DNA from: an uncultured Clostridia bacterium
GTDB taxonomy: Bacteria; Bacillota; Clostridia; TANB77; CAG-508
DNA: 40,901 nt
NCBI GenBank assembly: GCA_947627415.1
Contig: CANQVU010000006.1
Span: 1 to 40,901, forward strand
Direction: 5' to 3'
Shown here one piece after another: positions 1-8,844 of this stretch (the stretch's first letter is position 1; the number at the start of each line of letters is the position of its first letter). The translations under genes were made by a program, and so were the position numbers. The notes below the pieces were generated by a model, which was not told where the DNA came from, did not search any database, and saw only the letters and a program-made list of their open reading frames with translations.

Positions 1-324
1 TTATTTGTTTTTTATCGGGTGGACACAAGGCCCACCCCTACAACATTTGCAATTAATTTAATTCTGCGGGTCGCCGAGGGCGGCGACCCCTACAACGTCT
101 GCAATTAATTTTATTCTGTGGGTCGCCGAGGGCGGCGACCCCTACAACATTTGCAATTAATTTTATTCTGTGGGTCGCCGAAGGCGGCGACCCCTACAGT
201 GTTTGCAATTAATTTAATTCTGTGGTTTACCCAGAGGGAAAATTCAGGACAGTCCCAAAAATCCCCAAAATTGGTGATTTTTAGGGACAGTCCCTAGAAT
301 TCCCCTCATACAAATTACAATTTG
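1..324. repeat. Composite intergenic repeat, left copy (identical to 37237-37560)
   Basis: This stretch holds no gene. It contains a hairpin-forming segment at about 15-40, then tandem units of 52 bases (equivalent points at 64, 116 and 168). Each unit carries a GC-rich hairpin with arms GGGTCGCCG and CGGCGACCC. It then runs into a palindromic tract with the motifs GGGACTGTCC and GGACAGTCCC and ends in ACAAATTACAATTTG. By eye all 324 bases are identical to 37237-37560. The left edge of the window cuts into the element. Confidence 0.9.
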
Positions 325-750
325 CTAAAATCTTCTATATCTAGCATATCTACAGCCACATGTATTATTGTTATTACTGTTATTTGAATTTGTATTGTTT
401 GTATTATTAATACTATTTAAAATTTCATTTAATGTATTATTTATAGTAGTAATATTATTATCATTATTTCCTTGGTTGTTGTTTATTAAATTTGATAAAG
501 CTTCACATAAGCAATTATTTTCACTCGATCTGCAAAATAGTCTTACTAAAGAAGCTGTTATAAAAGCAAGTATTGTATATGCAAGTGTTGCTATTAAAAA
601 TGTCTCATCAAATGCAGAAAAAGTTACTACTAAAAATATTGCAAATATCAGTGCTGCAACAGCAATTGGGCTGTTTAATAGCTTTTGTAAAATAGCTGAT
701 ATTATTATTACAGCAATTGGTAATGCAAAAAATATTAATAATGTATTCAT
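325..750 (-). CDS. DUF2651 (YbeF-like) small membrane protein with Asn-rich tail
   Basis: The 141-residue protein has a hydrophobic N-terminal part (about residues 1-72) with two or three membrane segments. The core around LVVTFSAFDETFLIATLAYT resembles the Bacillus YbeF/DUF2651 family of small membrane proteins, whose function is unknown to me. From about residue 85 the protein is a low-complexity Asn/Thr-rich tail ending in CGCRYARYRRF. A ribosome site (GGAGG on the minus strand) lies just before the ATG. The gene stands alone between two intergenic repeats. The family call is by recalled similarity; the tail is unusual and may be lineage-specific. Confidence 0.6.
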   Translation of the reverse strand: MNTLLIFFALPIAVIIISAILQKLLNSPIAVAALIFAIFLVVTFSAFDETFLIATLAYTILAFITASLVRLFCRSSENNCLCEALSNLINNNQGNNDNNITTINNTLNEILNSINNTNNTNSNNSNNNNTCGCRYARYRRF

Positions 751-1054
751 AATTTTACCTCCATATGTATTTTTATATATAATATGTAATTTTCTCTATT
801 TTTGTTAATTTATGTTCATAAATTATTGTTTGTGAGAGGAAATCCTAGGCACTGTCCTAAATTTTCAGACGATTAAATCTATTGCAAAAACGTTGTAGGG
901 GTCGCAGCCATTGGCGACCCCTACGGATTTGAAAACAAATTTATCCCTACAAATTACAATATATTTTTCTAAAAAATTCTAATTTTTATTTGATTTTTCT
1001 TTTTTTTATGATAAAATATCTAATATACTAAAGAAAGTTTTAGGAGGATTTATT
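751..1054. repeat. Intergenic region with a diverged composite repeat
   Basis: The 304-base gap contains a shorter relative of the repeat at 1-324. A TTGTTTGTGAGAGGAAAT edge lies near 825, a GGGGTCGCAGCCATTGGCGACCCC hairpin near 898-921 (mismatched arms), and an ACAAATTACAATATA edge near 950-963. The last 90 bases form the promoter and leader of the downstream zinc-ribbon gene, with an AT-rich -10-like TATGATAAAAT and AGGAGG before its ATG. Confidence 0.6.
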
Positions 1055-1288
1055 ATGGAATTCAAAAAATGTATGCGTTGTGGATGTTTTTTTATGTCAG
1101 ATACTGATGTTTGCTGTAACTGTCAAACAAGAGATAAAATGGATATAGCAAAATTAAACTCTATTTTAGATGAGAATAGCAATTTTAATTCTATACAAGA
1201 TCTTTCTATTTTTAGTGGCGTAAATATTAATAATTTAAATAGGTATATTGCAAATAATCAAATATCTAATTTAGATATTAATTTATAG
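1055..1288 (+). CDS. Small zinc-ribbon protein with HTH-like C-terminus
   Basis: This 77-residue protein has four cysteines in the pattern C-x2-C-x(10)-C-x2-C (CMRCGC and CCNC, residues 6-23), which suggests a zinc ribbon. The second half (SIQDLSIFSGVNINNLNRYI) looks like a small helix-turn-helix. The arrangement resembles the short flagellar-operon protein YvyF/TIGR03826, but no flagellar gene is nearby, so that name is only a resemblance. TTTTAGGAGGATTTATT precedes the ATG. A strong hairpin terminator follows directly. Confidence 0.6.
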   Translation: MEFKKCMRCGCFFMSDTDVCCNCQTRDKMDIAKLNSILDENSNFNSIQDLSIFSGVNINNLNRYIANNQISNLDINL

Positions 1289-1299
1289 ATTAATTATAC

Positions 1300-1332
1300 A
1301 AAAGGATGTGGTTTATTGTTCCACATCCTTTT
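1300..1332. terminator. Bidirectional hairpin terminator
   Basis: Arms AAAGGATGTGG (1301-1311) and CCACATCCTTT (1321-1331) enclose a 9-base loop, with A and T runs outside. It lies between two convergent genes (1055-1288 and the rhodanese on the minus strand) and can serve both. Confidence 0.85.
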
Positions 1333-1667
1333 ATATTCCATCCAATCCATTTGCTAAATTGTATAAGGTTGTAAATCCAGCTTTTTTTAGAATTTTAATT
1401 GCCTTTATACTTCTCATTCCACTTTGGCAATATACTATTATAGTTTTTTCTTTGTCTTTTAATTTACAATCACAACATTTTTCTAACTCATATAGTGGTA
1501 TATTAATTGCTCCGATTTAAATGCCCTTCATTGTATTCTTGAGGACTTCTTACATCTAGTATAATAGAGTCCTCATTCATTTTCACAATATTTATTAGCT
1601 CTTCTATAGTTATATTTTCATTATTACTATATCTTGTAAATCTTTCTAATATTCTTTTTATATTCAT
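1331..1667 (-). CDS. Rhodanese-domain protein, needs +1 shift at a CGG codon
   Basis: The gene is not visible as one open frame. From ATG 1667 (AGGTGA ribosome site) the frame reads through LDVRSPQEYNEGHLN, meets CGG at 1514-1512 and stops three codons later. Skipping the C gives GAINIPLYELEKCC and then VYCQSGMRSIKAIKILKKAG and a stop at 1331. The whole is a typical single-domain rhodanese of about 111 residues with catalytic Cys in the CQSGMRS loop. Rhodaneses transfer sulfane sulfur; the substrate here is unknown. The total of 337 bases is 3n+1, exactly one extra base. The alternative is a pseudogene, but both halves are intact and conserved on each side of the site. Confidence 0.85.
1512..1514 (-). 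other. In-frame CGG +1 shift site (rhodanese)
   Basis: Context on the coding strand is AAT-C-GGA-GCA. The zero frame ends at TAA three codons on. The +1 frame gives the expected HLN-G-AINIP of rhodaneses. Confidence 0.85.
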
Positions 1668-1690
1668 ATAATCACCTACATATAATTACA

Positions 1691-1724
1691 AAAAACTCCA
1701 TTTGAAACCTATAATGGAGTTTTT
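1691..1724 (-). terminator. Hairpin terminator after the SecF-like gene
   Basis: Arms AAAAACTCCAT (1691-1701) and ATGGAGTTTTT (1714-1724) form a stem with a T run on either side. It lies 26 bases past the stop of the SecF-like gene, between it and the rhodanese start. Confidence 0.75.
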
Positions 1725-1749
1725 CTTAGTATATTATATGTTTTTATGT

Positions 1750-2400
1750 CTAATTTTGTTCTTTCTTTAATTTTTCTAAATCATTTTCAAATTTTTCTGT
1801 AAGTACTATTACAGATATTAGGTATAATATCATTGAAATAGGCATTGTATATTCATTAATTGGTAACCTTATAATTGCATATATGCTTAATAATAGTAAT
1901 TGTATAAATATAATTGTAGTAATTGTAATTAATGAAACCTTAAATATTTTTAACTTTTTATATCTTACTATGAAATATATAAGTATTAGTATTGTAGATA
2001 TAGATACCGGTAAGAGATATGGTGACACTAAATCTATTCCACTTATTTTTGCATTATCTGTTACTATTAAATCTTCTACATCAATATCTAATCCATATTT
2101 TTCATTAACTTTAAAAACTAAATTGTTTAATTGTTCATCAGATGCAGATTTTGTTGTTATTAAAATATCGTATTGCAAATTATTTACTTGTCTTATCTTT
2201 ATTTTATCCCCAAATACTTCTTTTATTATACTATTAATATCTGTACTTTCAATTCCTGCTTCTAAATACAATTCTATAGTTTTATTATTATCATACAATA
2301 ATCCATAATTCATACCTTTTGTAAATATAATTACTATTCCAACTATTATTACAATTAATACTATTACTAGTAAAGATAATATTTTCTTATTTTTTAACAT
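1750..2400 (-). CDS. SecF-like membrane protein (divergent protein-export subunit)
   Basis: The product is about 216 residues. It has an N-terminal membrane segment (LSLLVIVLIVIIVGIVIIF), an extracytoplasmic part of roughly 80 residues, and a C-terminal block of several membrane helices. The order matches SecF, and the preceding gene is SecD-like, so it probably forms the SecDF accessory complex that uses the proton gradient to help secretion. It is shorter and more diverged than classic SecF (about 300 residues). I chose ATG 2400 because GGAGGAGGAAC lies just upstream. The function comes mostly from topology and gene order. Confidence 0.55.
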   Translation of the reverse strand: MLKNKKILSLLVIVLIVIIVGIVIIFTKGMNYGLLYDNNKTIELYLEAGIESTDINSIIKEVFGDKIKIRQVNNLQYDILITTKSASDEQLNNLVFKVNEKYGLDIDVEDLIVTDNAKISGIDLVSPYLLPVSISTILILIYFIVRYKKLKIFKVSLITITTIIFIQLLLLSIYAIIRLPINEYTMPISMILYLISVIVLTEKFENDLEKLKKEQN

Positions 2401-2500
2401 AATTTGTTCCTCCTCCAAAATTCGACTTTCGAATTTTGTATGCTTAAGTTTATTAGAAATTACTTGTAAGCATTTCGTACTAATACTGACTCTACATTAT

Positions 2501-3868
2501 TTACTCTTTAATTGTTCTTACTGTTAATTGTGTTATTGTTAGATTGTATACATACATTGTTATAATTCCCCAAACTAGAACCATTCCTAAGCTTGATATA
2601 TTAGCAATACTATTAAATGTAAAAACTATTGCTATTATATAAATTGGAAATATCTTTAATGCAAATTTAGCTGTTGTATTCTTTACAAAATTATTTTCTA
2701 AATTTCTAAATGCTGTATATATATACATATAATTCAAAATTACTGATATTATTATACCTACTATTCCTTCTAAAGTTATTTTTATATTAGTATATCTTAA
2801 TGCTAATATTAGTAATGCTATATAGCCCATTTCTAATATAAAAGCAAATACAACTTTTAGTTTTAGTTTTGTTATTAAATAAACAGATATTACTAATAAT
2901 ACAGCAATTGTAAGATATATTAGAAAATTAATTTGTGCTTCTGTAACAGAAGCTGATACTGTGTATTCTGATATATTATAAGTTATAGGTAACACTCCTG
3001 AATTTAAAACAGCTGTCATTTGGTTAGCAACATTTGCATATTGCTGAAGCGTAGCTGAATCATTTCCTGTTCCTATTAATATATTCAATGTTCCATCTGT
3101 TATTGTATCTCCAAAATATGTAGTCTTATATGTCTCTCCATCAAATACAATTGCTACTTCTTTAGTTTCAGTGTTATCTTCCAATTCCCCTTCATTATTT
3201 GTCACTTGGGTTGTTGTTGACACATATATTTTACTTATTTCTTCAAGCTTTTTTCTGCCATTTTTATTAAATTTTATTTGTAAATATACTGAATTCCCAC
3301 TATTTGTTTGGCCATACACTACTTTACTACTTTCTATATAACTATTATCTAATAGTACGTCATTTGTTTCACTATCTGTTAATTCAAATACCCCTTTTTG
3401 TGTTAAATTAGATATTATGCTCTCCGTATTATCATCTTCTGTCATTTCTACTTGTATATTCCCATTGTTAATATCTTGTTTTATGTTGTATTGTTCTACC
3501 CCTAAATTATTTAATCTATTCTTTAATATTTTTTTAGATAATTTATAATTATCTTTAGTTAATACTTCATCATTATTTACTTTATTTTCTACAGTTGTAT
3601 ATCCATTTTCTTCTGTGTATTCTATTCCATCTTTTTTCTCTGTAATTTCATTTCCATCTTTATCATATATAGTAGTAGACTCTACTGTTTTATCGACTTC
3701 AAAATCAACTACCCTACTATTTGTAAATTCCATTCCTAGTATATAATCTGGTACTACATCTACAACTTTATATTCCTCCCTTTTATATATACCTAAACAA
3801 GATGCTATAGTTATTATTGTCACTAATAATGTTACTGCAACTATTGTTATTACTTTTTGTGCTTTCAC
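2501..3868 (-). CDS. secD: SecD-like preprotein translocase subunit
   Basis: The 455-residue protein begins with a membrane anchor (residues 6-27). A large extracytoplasmic region follows with KKILKNRLNNLGV and GVFELTD, typical of the SecD P1 domain, and then LNSGVLPITYNISE, matching the LRAGALP element at the end of that domain. The C-terminus has about five membrane helices (from about residue 315). SecD/SecF assist Sec-dependent export. The N-terminal part carries an acidic, Thr/Glu-rich insertion near residues 60-100. It sits between an HD-domain gene (12 bases upstream) and the SecF-like gene, in one transcription direction. Confidence 0.75.
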   Translation of the reverse strand: MKAQKVITIVAVTLLVTIITIASCLGIYKREEYKVVDVVPDYILGMEFTNSRVVDFEVDKTVESTTIYDKDGNEITEKKDGIEYTEENGYTTVENKVNNDEVLTKDNYKLSKKILKNRLNNLGVEQYNIKQDINNGNIQVEMTEDDNTESIISNLTQKGVFELTDSETNDVLLDNSYIESSKVVYGQTNSGNSVYLQIKFNKNGRKKLEEISKIYVSTTTQVTNNEGELEDNTETKEVAIVFDGETYKTTYFGDTITDGTLNILIGTGNDSATLQQYANVANQMTAVLNSGVLPITYNISEYTVSASVTEAQINFLIYLTIAVLLVISVYLITKLKLKVVFAFILEMGYIALLILALRYTNIKITLEGIVGIIISVILNYMYIYTAFRNLENNFVKNTTAKFALKIFPIYIIAIVFTFNSIANISSLGMVLVWGIITMYVYNLTITQLTVRTIKE

Positions 3869-3880
3869 TTTTTATTCCTC

Positions 3881-4540
3881 CTATAATAATTTTGTATCAT
3901 TTATAATTAATTCAAACCATACTTTCAAATATTTTGCTGCATATTTACTCATCATTGTTCTATCCATAAATATTTCAAAGTAATCTAATACTGGGCAAAT
4001 ATGATTGTCAATTGTCAAATCTAAAATTATTTTTTTCTCTTTACTGTTTATAATTAAATCTGCATGTGTAACAGCATAATTAACTCTATCATGTATTTCA
4101 AATCTTGTTAAATTTTTGTTTACTACTCTATCTCTATGGACATCAGACTTGTCCGCAAGTATTAGTGCGGCTGATATATCACTAACAGCTGTGCCAGTTT
4201 GTTCATCATGATTTCCTATTGCTGACATTATTTCTGTTCTATCTTTTATATCCATTCCCATATCTTTCAAAATATTATATGCAAGTATTGCTCCTGTATG
4301 GGCATGATCTACTCTATTTACTGCATTTCCTATATCATGAAGATAACCTGCAATTTTTGCAAGTTCTACTCTATCTTTGTCATAGCCTAAAGTTTCTAAT
4401 ATTTTACCTGCTCTATTTGAAACTATACTTACATGTCTTACAGAATGTTCTGTATATCCTAAAGCATCTAATTGCTTTTGTGCTCCTATTACAAGCTCCT
4501 GAACTTCAGGATTCTTCTTTATATCCTCTAATGTTAACAT
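3881..4540 (-). CDS. HD-domain metal-dependent phosphohydrolase
   Basis: This 219-residue protein carries the HD metal site: SVRHVSIV (H), GYLHDIGNA (HD), DHAHTGA (H) and IGNHDE, then LILADKSDVHRDRV. These are the ordered His/Asp residues of HD hydrolases that act on phosphate esters or nucleotides. The substrate cannot be read from sequence. It starts at ATG 4540 with GGAGGTGTTGC upstream and is the first gene of the HD-secD-secF run. Two CGG triplets lie in or opposite this gene but span codons (for example GCG GAC), so there is no frame problem. Confidence 0.8.
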   Translation of the reverse strand: MLTLEDIKKNPEVQELVIGAQKQLDALGYTEHSVRHVSIVSNRAGKILETLGYDKDRVELAKIAGYLHDIGNAVNRVDHAHTGAILAYNILKDMGMDIKDRTEIMSAIGNHDEQTGTAVSDISAALILADKSDVHRDRVVNKNLTRFEIHDRVNYAVTHADLIINSKEKKIILDLTIDNHICPVLDYFEIFMDRTMMSKYAAKYLKVWFELIINDTKLL

Positions 4541-4752
4541 GCAACACCTCCACTTTTATAACTTATTTTATATTAAAGATATAAAAATATCAACTAATTT
4601 TTTAAAAAATTACTTACATATATATTACATTTTTCGAACCGATTTTGCAAAACTAATCTTAATTTTTGTGTTTAACTAAAATTATTGTCGTTTCAGATAA
4701 TTTATTATATTTACATATTAAAGGTAAAATATGGAATTTTTTTTAATTATAC

Positions 4753-4781
4753 TTGATTATTTTTTCTTTATAATGTATATT
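4753..4781 (+). promoter_or_regulatory. Sigma-A-type promoter of the acyl-CoA synthetase gene
   Basis: TTGATT at 4753-4758 and TATATT at 4776-4781 are separated by 17 bases, with AGGAGG at about 4794-4799 before the ATG at 4806. Confidence 0.6.
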
Positions 4782-4805
4782 ATACTTAATTATAGGAGGT
4801 AAAAT

Positions 4806-6530
4806 ATGGAAAGGAAAGAAGATATTTTAAAGAAGAAATATTTTAAAGTACATAATGTTACAGACTTAAAAGACATGCTATATAAATCTGCTAAAATGTT
4901 TAAGAACAATGATGCATTTAGATTAAAGGATAAAAATGGAAAAATTTATGGAATATCATTTATAAATTTTAAAAACGATGTAGAAGCCCTTGGAACTTCC
5001 TTAATTGATTCTAAATTATTGAATAAGTCTATTGCAGTTATAGGGCAAAATAGTTATTCATGGATAACAGCTTATTTAGCTGCTACAATAGTAGGTACAG
5101 CAGTTCCAATTGATAAGGAATTACATGTGGATGATATAATAAATTTCCTAAATATTTCTGAAACTAAAGCTGTTATTGGTGACGAGAAACATATTAAATT
5201 AATTCTAGAAAACAAGGATAAATTAAAAAGCAGCGATATTATTCTTGTAAATATTGATAATACTGATGTTAACAGTAATATAATAAAATTAGAAGAATTA
5301 ATTAAAAAAGGTAAAAATAAGGTAGAATCTGGAGATACTTCTTTTAGTGATATTCAAATTAATCCTAACGACATGCATGTTTTGCTATTTACTTCTGGTA
5401 CGACAGGAAATGCAAAAGGAATTTGTTTATCTCACAGAAATATATGTTCAAATATAATGTCTATTGCAAAAATAGTAAAAGTTGATAAAAGGACTGTAGT
5501 CTTATCAATTCTTCCAATACATCATACTTATGAATGTACAATAGGACATCTTTTGCAAATATATGGTGGCGGTGTAATTACTTATTGTGATGGATTAAGA
5601 TATATTAGCAAAAATATACTTGAATATAAGCCTACATCTGTAGTATGTGTTCCTTTGTTATTGGAAAATATTCATAAAAAAATTATAAATACTTTAAAGA
5701 AATCTTTACCTAAGAAATACTTTAATAATGATAAACATTTCTTAGATAATATGCCATTACCTTTAAGGCTTATAGTTAAAAGCAAAATTAAAAAATCTCT
5801 TGGAGGAAATATGAGAAGCTTTATAGTAGGGGCTGCTGCAATTAATCCAGATATAATAGAATCATTTTATAAAATAGGTGTCAAAGCACTTCAAGGTTAT
5901 GGCTTAACAGAATGTTCACCTTTAGTTGCTGGAAATAATGATATTTTCTATAAAGCTGATTCTGTAGGTCTTCCAATACCTGATGTAGAATTCAAAATTA
6001 ATAATCCAGATGCCGAAGGAAATGGCGAAATAATTGTTAAAGGTCCTAATGTAATGCTTGGATATTATAACGACCCTGAAAGCACGGATGCAGTATTTAA
6101 AAAAGGTTGGTTCTACACAGGTGATTTAGGACGTATAGATGAAGATGGATTTTTATACTTAACTGGTAGATGCAAAAGTGTTATTGTAACTAAGAATGGT
6201 AAAAATATATACCCTGAAGAAATAGAATACTATTTAAATGAAAATCCACTTATTGAAGAATGTATAGTTGTTGGAGCAAATTATGAAAACGATGATGAAA
6301 CATACGTAAGTGCTAAAATTCTTCCAAATAAAGATGCTTTTAAAGAATTTTTAGAAAAAGTAGAAGTTTCAGACTCTGAAATAAATAAAGAAATTAAAAA
6401 AATAATTTCAGACGTTAATAAAAAACTTCCTAATTATAAGCATATTAAAAACTTTAAAATTGTAGATAAACCTCTTGAAAAAACTACTACTAAAAAGATA
6501 AAAAGATTTGGAAGCAATTTAAGTATGTAA
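4806..6530 (+). CDS. AMP-binding long-chain acyl-CoA synthetase (FadD-like)
   Basis: The 574-residue enzyme belongs to the adenylate-forming superfamily. It shows the P-loop-like motif LLFTSGTTGNAKGICLSHRN (about residues 195-215), the YGLTECSPLV motif (about 375) and the hinge and adenylate motifs GWFYTGDLGRIDEDGFLYLT and GRCKSVIVTKNGKNIYPEE. The C-terminal lysine region ETTTKKIKR-like (LEKTTTKKIKRFG) is also present. Members activate fatty acids to acyl-CoA through acyl-AMP; the chain length is not evident. The gene is monocistronic, with its own promoter and terminator. All CGG triplets in it span codon boundaries. Confidence 0.85.
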   Translation: MERKEDILKKKYFKVHNVTDLKDMLYKSAKMFKNNDAFRLKDKNGKIYGISFINFKNDVEALGTSLIDSKLLNKSIAVIGQNSYSWITAYLAATIVGTAVPIDKELHVDDIINFLNISETKAVIGDEKHIKLILENKDKLKSSDIILVNIDNTDVNSNIIKLEELIKKGKNKVESGDTSFSDIQINPNDMHVLLFTSGTTGNAKGICLSHRNICSNIMSIAKIVKVDKRTVVLSILPIHHTYECTIGHLLQIYGGGVITYCDGLRYISKNILEYKPTSVVCVPLLLENIHKKIINTLKKSLPKKYFNNDKHFLDNMPLPLRLIVKSKIKKSLGGNMRSFIVGAAAINPDIIESFYKIGVKALQGYGLTECSPLVAGNNDIFYKADSVGLPIPDVEFKINNPDAEGNGEIIVKGPNVMLGYYNDPESTDAVFKKGWFYTGDLGRIDEDGFLYLTGRCKSVIVTKNGKNIYPEEIEYYLNENPLIEECIVVGANYENDDETYVSAKILPNKDAFKEFLEKVEVSDSEINKEIKKIISDVNKKLPNYKHIKNFKIVDKPLEKTTTKKIKRFGSNLSM

Positions 6531-6551
6531 CATGTAAATAAAATTATAATT

Positions 6552-6591
6552 AAAAAAATCATTTTGAACTAAATTTCAAAATGATTTTTTT
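6552..6591. terminator. Bidirectional hairpin terminator
   Basis: Arms AAAAAAATCATTTTGAA (6552-6568) and TTCAAAATGATTTTTTT (6575-6591) are perfectly complementary. The stem separates the convergent acyl-CoA synthetase and DUF1292 genes. Confidence 0.85.
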
Positions 6592-6608
6592 CTATTTATT
6601 TTATTATA

Positions 6609-6926
6609 TTAGTCTTCATCTATAAAGTTAAATTCATCTTTAAATTTTTCTTTGAACATTTCAAATACTTTATTAAGAGTCTCCTGATCATCAACACTTA
6701 CATAAGATTCTTCATCCTCTGAATCTGTATCTTCAACTTTTAATATTACTACCTCTCCTGCTTCGTCATCTTCTGTTTCTTCTTCTATTGGTAATAGAAC
6801 AACATATTCTTCATCTTCATATTCTATTAAATCTAAGAATTCAAATTTTACTTCTTTTCCTTCCTCATCATTTAGAACTATGATATTTTCTAATTCTTCA
6901 TCCATTTCATTGTTTTCAAAATCCAT
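6609..6926 (-). CDS. DUF1292 family acidic protein (YrzB-like)
   Basis: The product has about 105 residues, is very acidic and contains the family pattern NIIVLNDEEGKEVKFEFLDL, EYEDEEYVVLLP and GEVVILKVED. DUF1292 proteins are common in Firmicutes next to ruvX and ireB, as here; their role is not known to me. ATG 6926 is preferred to the upstream ATG because AAAGGAGACAAAAG precedes it. It is the last gene of the gene run 8819 to 6609. Confidence 0.85.
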   Translation of the reverse strand: MDFENNEMDEELENIIVLNDEEGKEVKFEFLDLIEYEDEEYVVLLPIEEETEDDEAGEVVILKVEDTDSEDEESYVSVDDQETLNKVFEMFKEKFKDEFNFIDED

Positions 6927-7025
6927 TATCTTTTGTCTCCTTTCAAATTTATTATTTATATTTGTGTAATACAATATTAAAATCTTATTTTTCTTATATC
7001 ATATAGTTTTATTTTTTGCAATATT

Positions 7026-7439
7026 TTAAATCTTATTTATATATGTTTCTAAAATATATACTGCTGATATAGTATCCACTAATTCTTTTTTTCTCTTTTT
7101 ATTAATATCTAAATCATTCATCGTTCTATGAGCTTGCACGGTTGTTAATCTTTCATCTTGAGTAACTATTTTCATCTTATTGTATTTGCACTTTAATTTA
7201 TGAACAAATTTTTCTGTTATTTCTGCTCTTTTACTTTTATCTCCATTCATATGTAGTGGCATGCCAATAACAATTGTATCTATATCATACTCTTTAATTA
7301 TTTCATCTAATTTAGCTAATAATATTTTATCATTTCCATTATGATTGATAGTTTTTAGTCCTTGCGCTGTTATTTTTAATTCATCTGTTATTGCAATGCC
7401 TACTCTCGCTTGTCCATAATCAATTCCTAATACCCTCAT
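7026..7439 (-). CDS. ruvX: RuvX/YqgF, Holliday-junction-resolvase-like, pre-16S rRNA nuclease
   Basis: The 137-residue protein has the RNase H-like fold signature GIDYGQARVGIAITDE at its start, IVIGMPLHMNGDKSKRA in the middle and QDERLTTVQA (acidic catalytic residue) near 100. Length and motifs match the YqgF family, linked to 16S rRNA 5' maturation and formerly called a Holliday-junction resolvase. It starts immediately after the ireB stop, so the two are probably translationally coupled. Confidence 0.92.
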   Translation of the reverse strand: MRVLGIDYGQARVGIAITDELKITAQGLKTINHNGNDKILLAKLDEIIKEYDIDTIVIGMPLHMNGDKSKRAEITEKFVHKLKCKYNKMKIVTQDERLTTVQAHRTMNDLDINKKRKKELVDTISAVYILETYINKI

Positions 7440-7440
7440 A

Positions 7441-7695
7441 TTATTCTTCTAATCCTATATAATTTTTAACCATTTTTTCTAAAAGTTCATCTCTTTCTAT
7501 CATTCTTATTAAATTTCTAGCATTGTTATGGCTTGTTATATATGTTGGATCACCTGACAAAATGTATCCTACTATTTGATTTATTGGATTATATCCTTTT
7601 TCAGTCAATGCTTCATACACTTCTTTTAGTATTTCTTTTGCTTTTATATTTTTATCTCTTTCTACCTTAAAATTCATTGTTTTATCACTTATCAT
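7441..7695 (-). CDS. ireB: IreB family regulatory protein (UPF0297)
   Basis: The 84-residue protein [16 protein letters not shown]..., with the motif [35 protein letters not shown], is a clear UPF0297/IreB member. In enterococci IreB is a substrate of the PASTA kinase IreK and affects antimicrobial tolerance. The start at 7695 is set by TAGGAGGTAGTATT upstream. The usual Firmicutes order alaS-ireB-ruvX-DUF1292 is kept except that alaS sits 12 kb away here. Confidence 0.92.
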   Translation of the reverse strand: MISDKTMNFKVERDKNIKAKEILKEVYEALTEKGYNPINQIVGYILSGDPTYITSHNNARNLIRMIERDELLEKMVKNYIGLEE

Positions 7696-7706
7696 AATAC
7701 TACCTC

Positions 7707-8819
7707 CTATATACAATTAATATTACTTTCTTTTTTATCACAATCATCTAAATACTCTTCTAACTTTTTAGTTACAGATTCTAATCCTGTACCTTTATAG
7801 TAATTTGCAATTACAAAGTTAGTTATTGGAGAAGCAAATATATCTTTTTGTTTCTTCTTTGTAGTGGTTTTATTGTTTGATTTAATAGATACTTTTATAT
7901 CTTCTAACTCCTCTTTTATATTCTTTATAAATTCTTCCACTCCAGACATATCTACACCTGAGAAAGCTATAGCAAATTTAGGTCCCATATATCTTACAAA
8001 TATATATTGCGAAGCAATATTTCTTTTTATTAAATTGCTTACATTTACAATTATATCTGTACCAATATTTCTTCCAAATTTTTCATTAATTTCTTCTATA
8101 TTAATAATTTTAAACATACAAATACAACTTTCAGGATATTTATCTATTATTCTTTTCCCTTTTCCGTATAAATATTCAGCAGAATTTAAACCTGTATTCT
8201 TGTCCACCCTATATATATTTTCTATAGTATTTTGATAAGAAACTGTTTTTAATACCGCAACTATATTGTCTTTTACTACTCCTAATACACTTGTATCCAT
8301 ATTATCAAATGCATGTGGACTACTACTTTCTATAATCCAATAACCTATATATATATTATCAATATACAATGGGAAAAACATTGCCGATTTTGCTCTCCCC
8401 ATTTCTGATTTCTGATAATTTAACCTTTCTTCTGGTCCGTTAACTGTAACATACTTTGGTGTTGCCGTAGTTATACTATCTTTAAACATTTCTTCTGTAT
8501 GTAAATTTTTCATAGTATCCCAGTGTTTTTCATCTACATTTGTAGCTCTTATATCATATTCTGCTCCATTAAATACTACGATTGTAGAATACTTAATTGA
8601 AAATCTATCAATTAATATATTGTTTATAATTTCGAGTTTGTTATCTACAGATGAATCTTTACCAATTGTATCTAAAAAATCTTGCAAAACGTTTAAATTA
8701 GATAATCTATCATTTATATTACTAAAATATTTAATCTTTTTATATATATTTAAGTTGTATAATATTAGTCCAACTATAATACAAACCAGTATTAATATTA
8801 TTATTAAAAATGGATCCAA
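7707..8819 (-). CDS. Membrane GAF protein with degenerate GGDEF domain
   Basis: An N-terminal membrane helix ([20 protein letters not shown]) is followed by a GAF-like domain (about residues 60-200, with [20 protein letters not shown]) and a GGDEF-like fold ([17 protein letters not shown], then [22 protein letters not shown]). Where an active diguanylate cyclase has GGDEF this protein has YMGPKFAI, so it is probably catalytically dead and may act as a sensor or binding protein. I prefer the TTG at 8819 because GAGGTGATAAC is correctly spaced from it; the ATG at 8834 is an alternative with a poor ribosome site. It overlaps the ireB leader. Confidence 0.65.
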   Translation of the reverse strand: MDPFLIIILILVCIIVGLILYNLNIYKKIKYFSNINDRLSNLNVLQDFLDTIGKDSSVDNKLEIINNILIDRFSIKYSTIVVFNGAEYDIRATNVDEKHWDTMKNLHTEEMFKDSITTATPKYVTVNGPEERLNYQKSEMGRAKSAMFFPLYIDNIYIGYWIIESSSPHAFDNMDTSVLGVVKDNIVAVLKTVSYQNTIENIYRVDKNTGLNSAEYLYGKGKRIIDKYPESCICMFKIINIEEINEKFGRNIGTDIIVNVSNLIKRNIASQYIFVRYMGPKFAIAFSGVDMSGVEEFIKNIKEELEDIKVSIKSNNKTTTKKKQKDIFASPITNFVIANYYKGTGLESVTKKLEEYLDDCDKKESNINCI

Positions 8820-8844
8820 GTTATCACCTCTCATTTTATGCCTT

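Noticed and set aside
1..324. CRISPR array suggested by the regular 52-base units
   Set aside because: The units repeat over their whole length with no variable spacers, and no cas gene is present; they are tandem hairpin repeats.
1308..1520. 70-codon open frame on the plus strand
   Set aside because: It is antisense to the rhodanese and lacks a ribosome site; the minus strand encodes a recognisable conserved protein.
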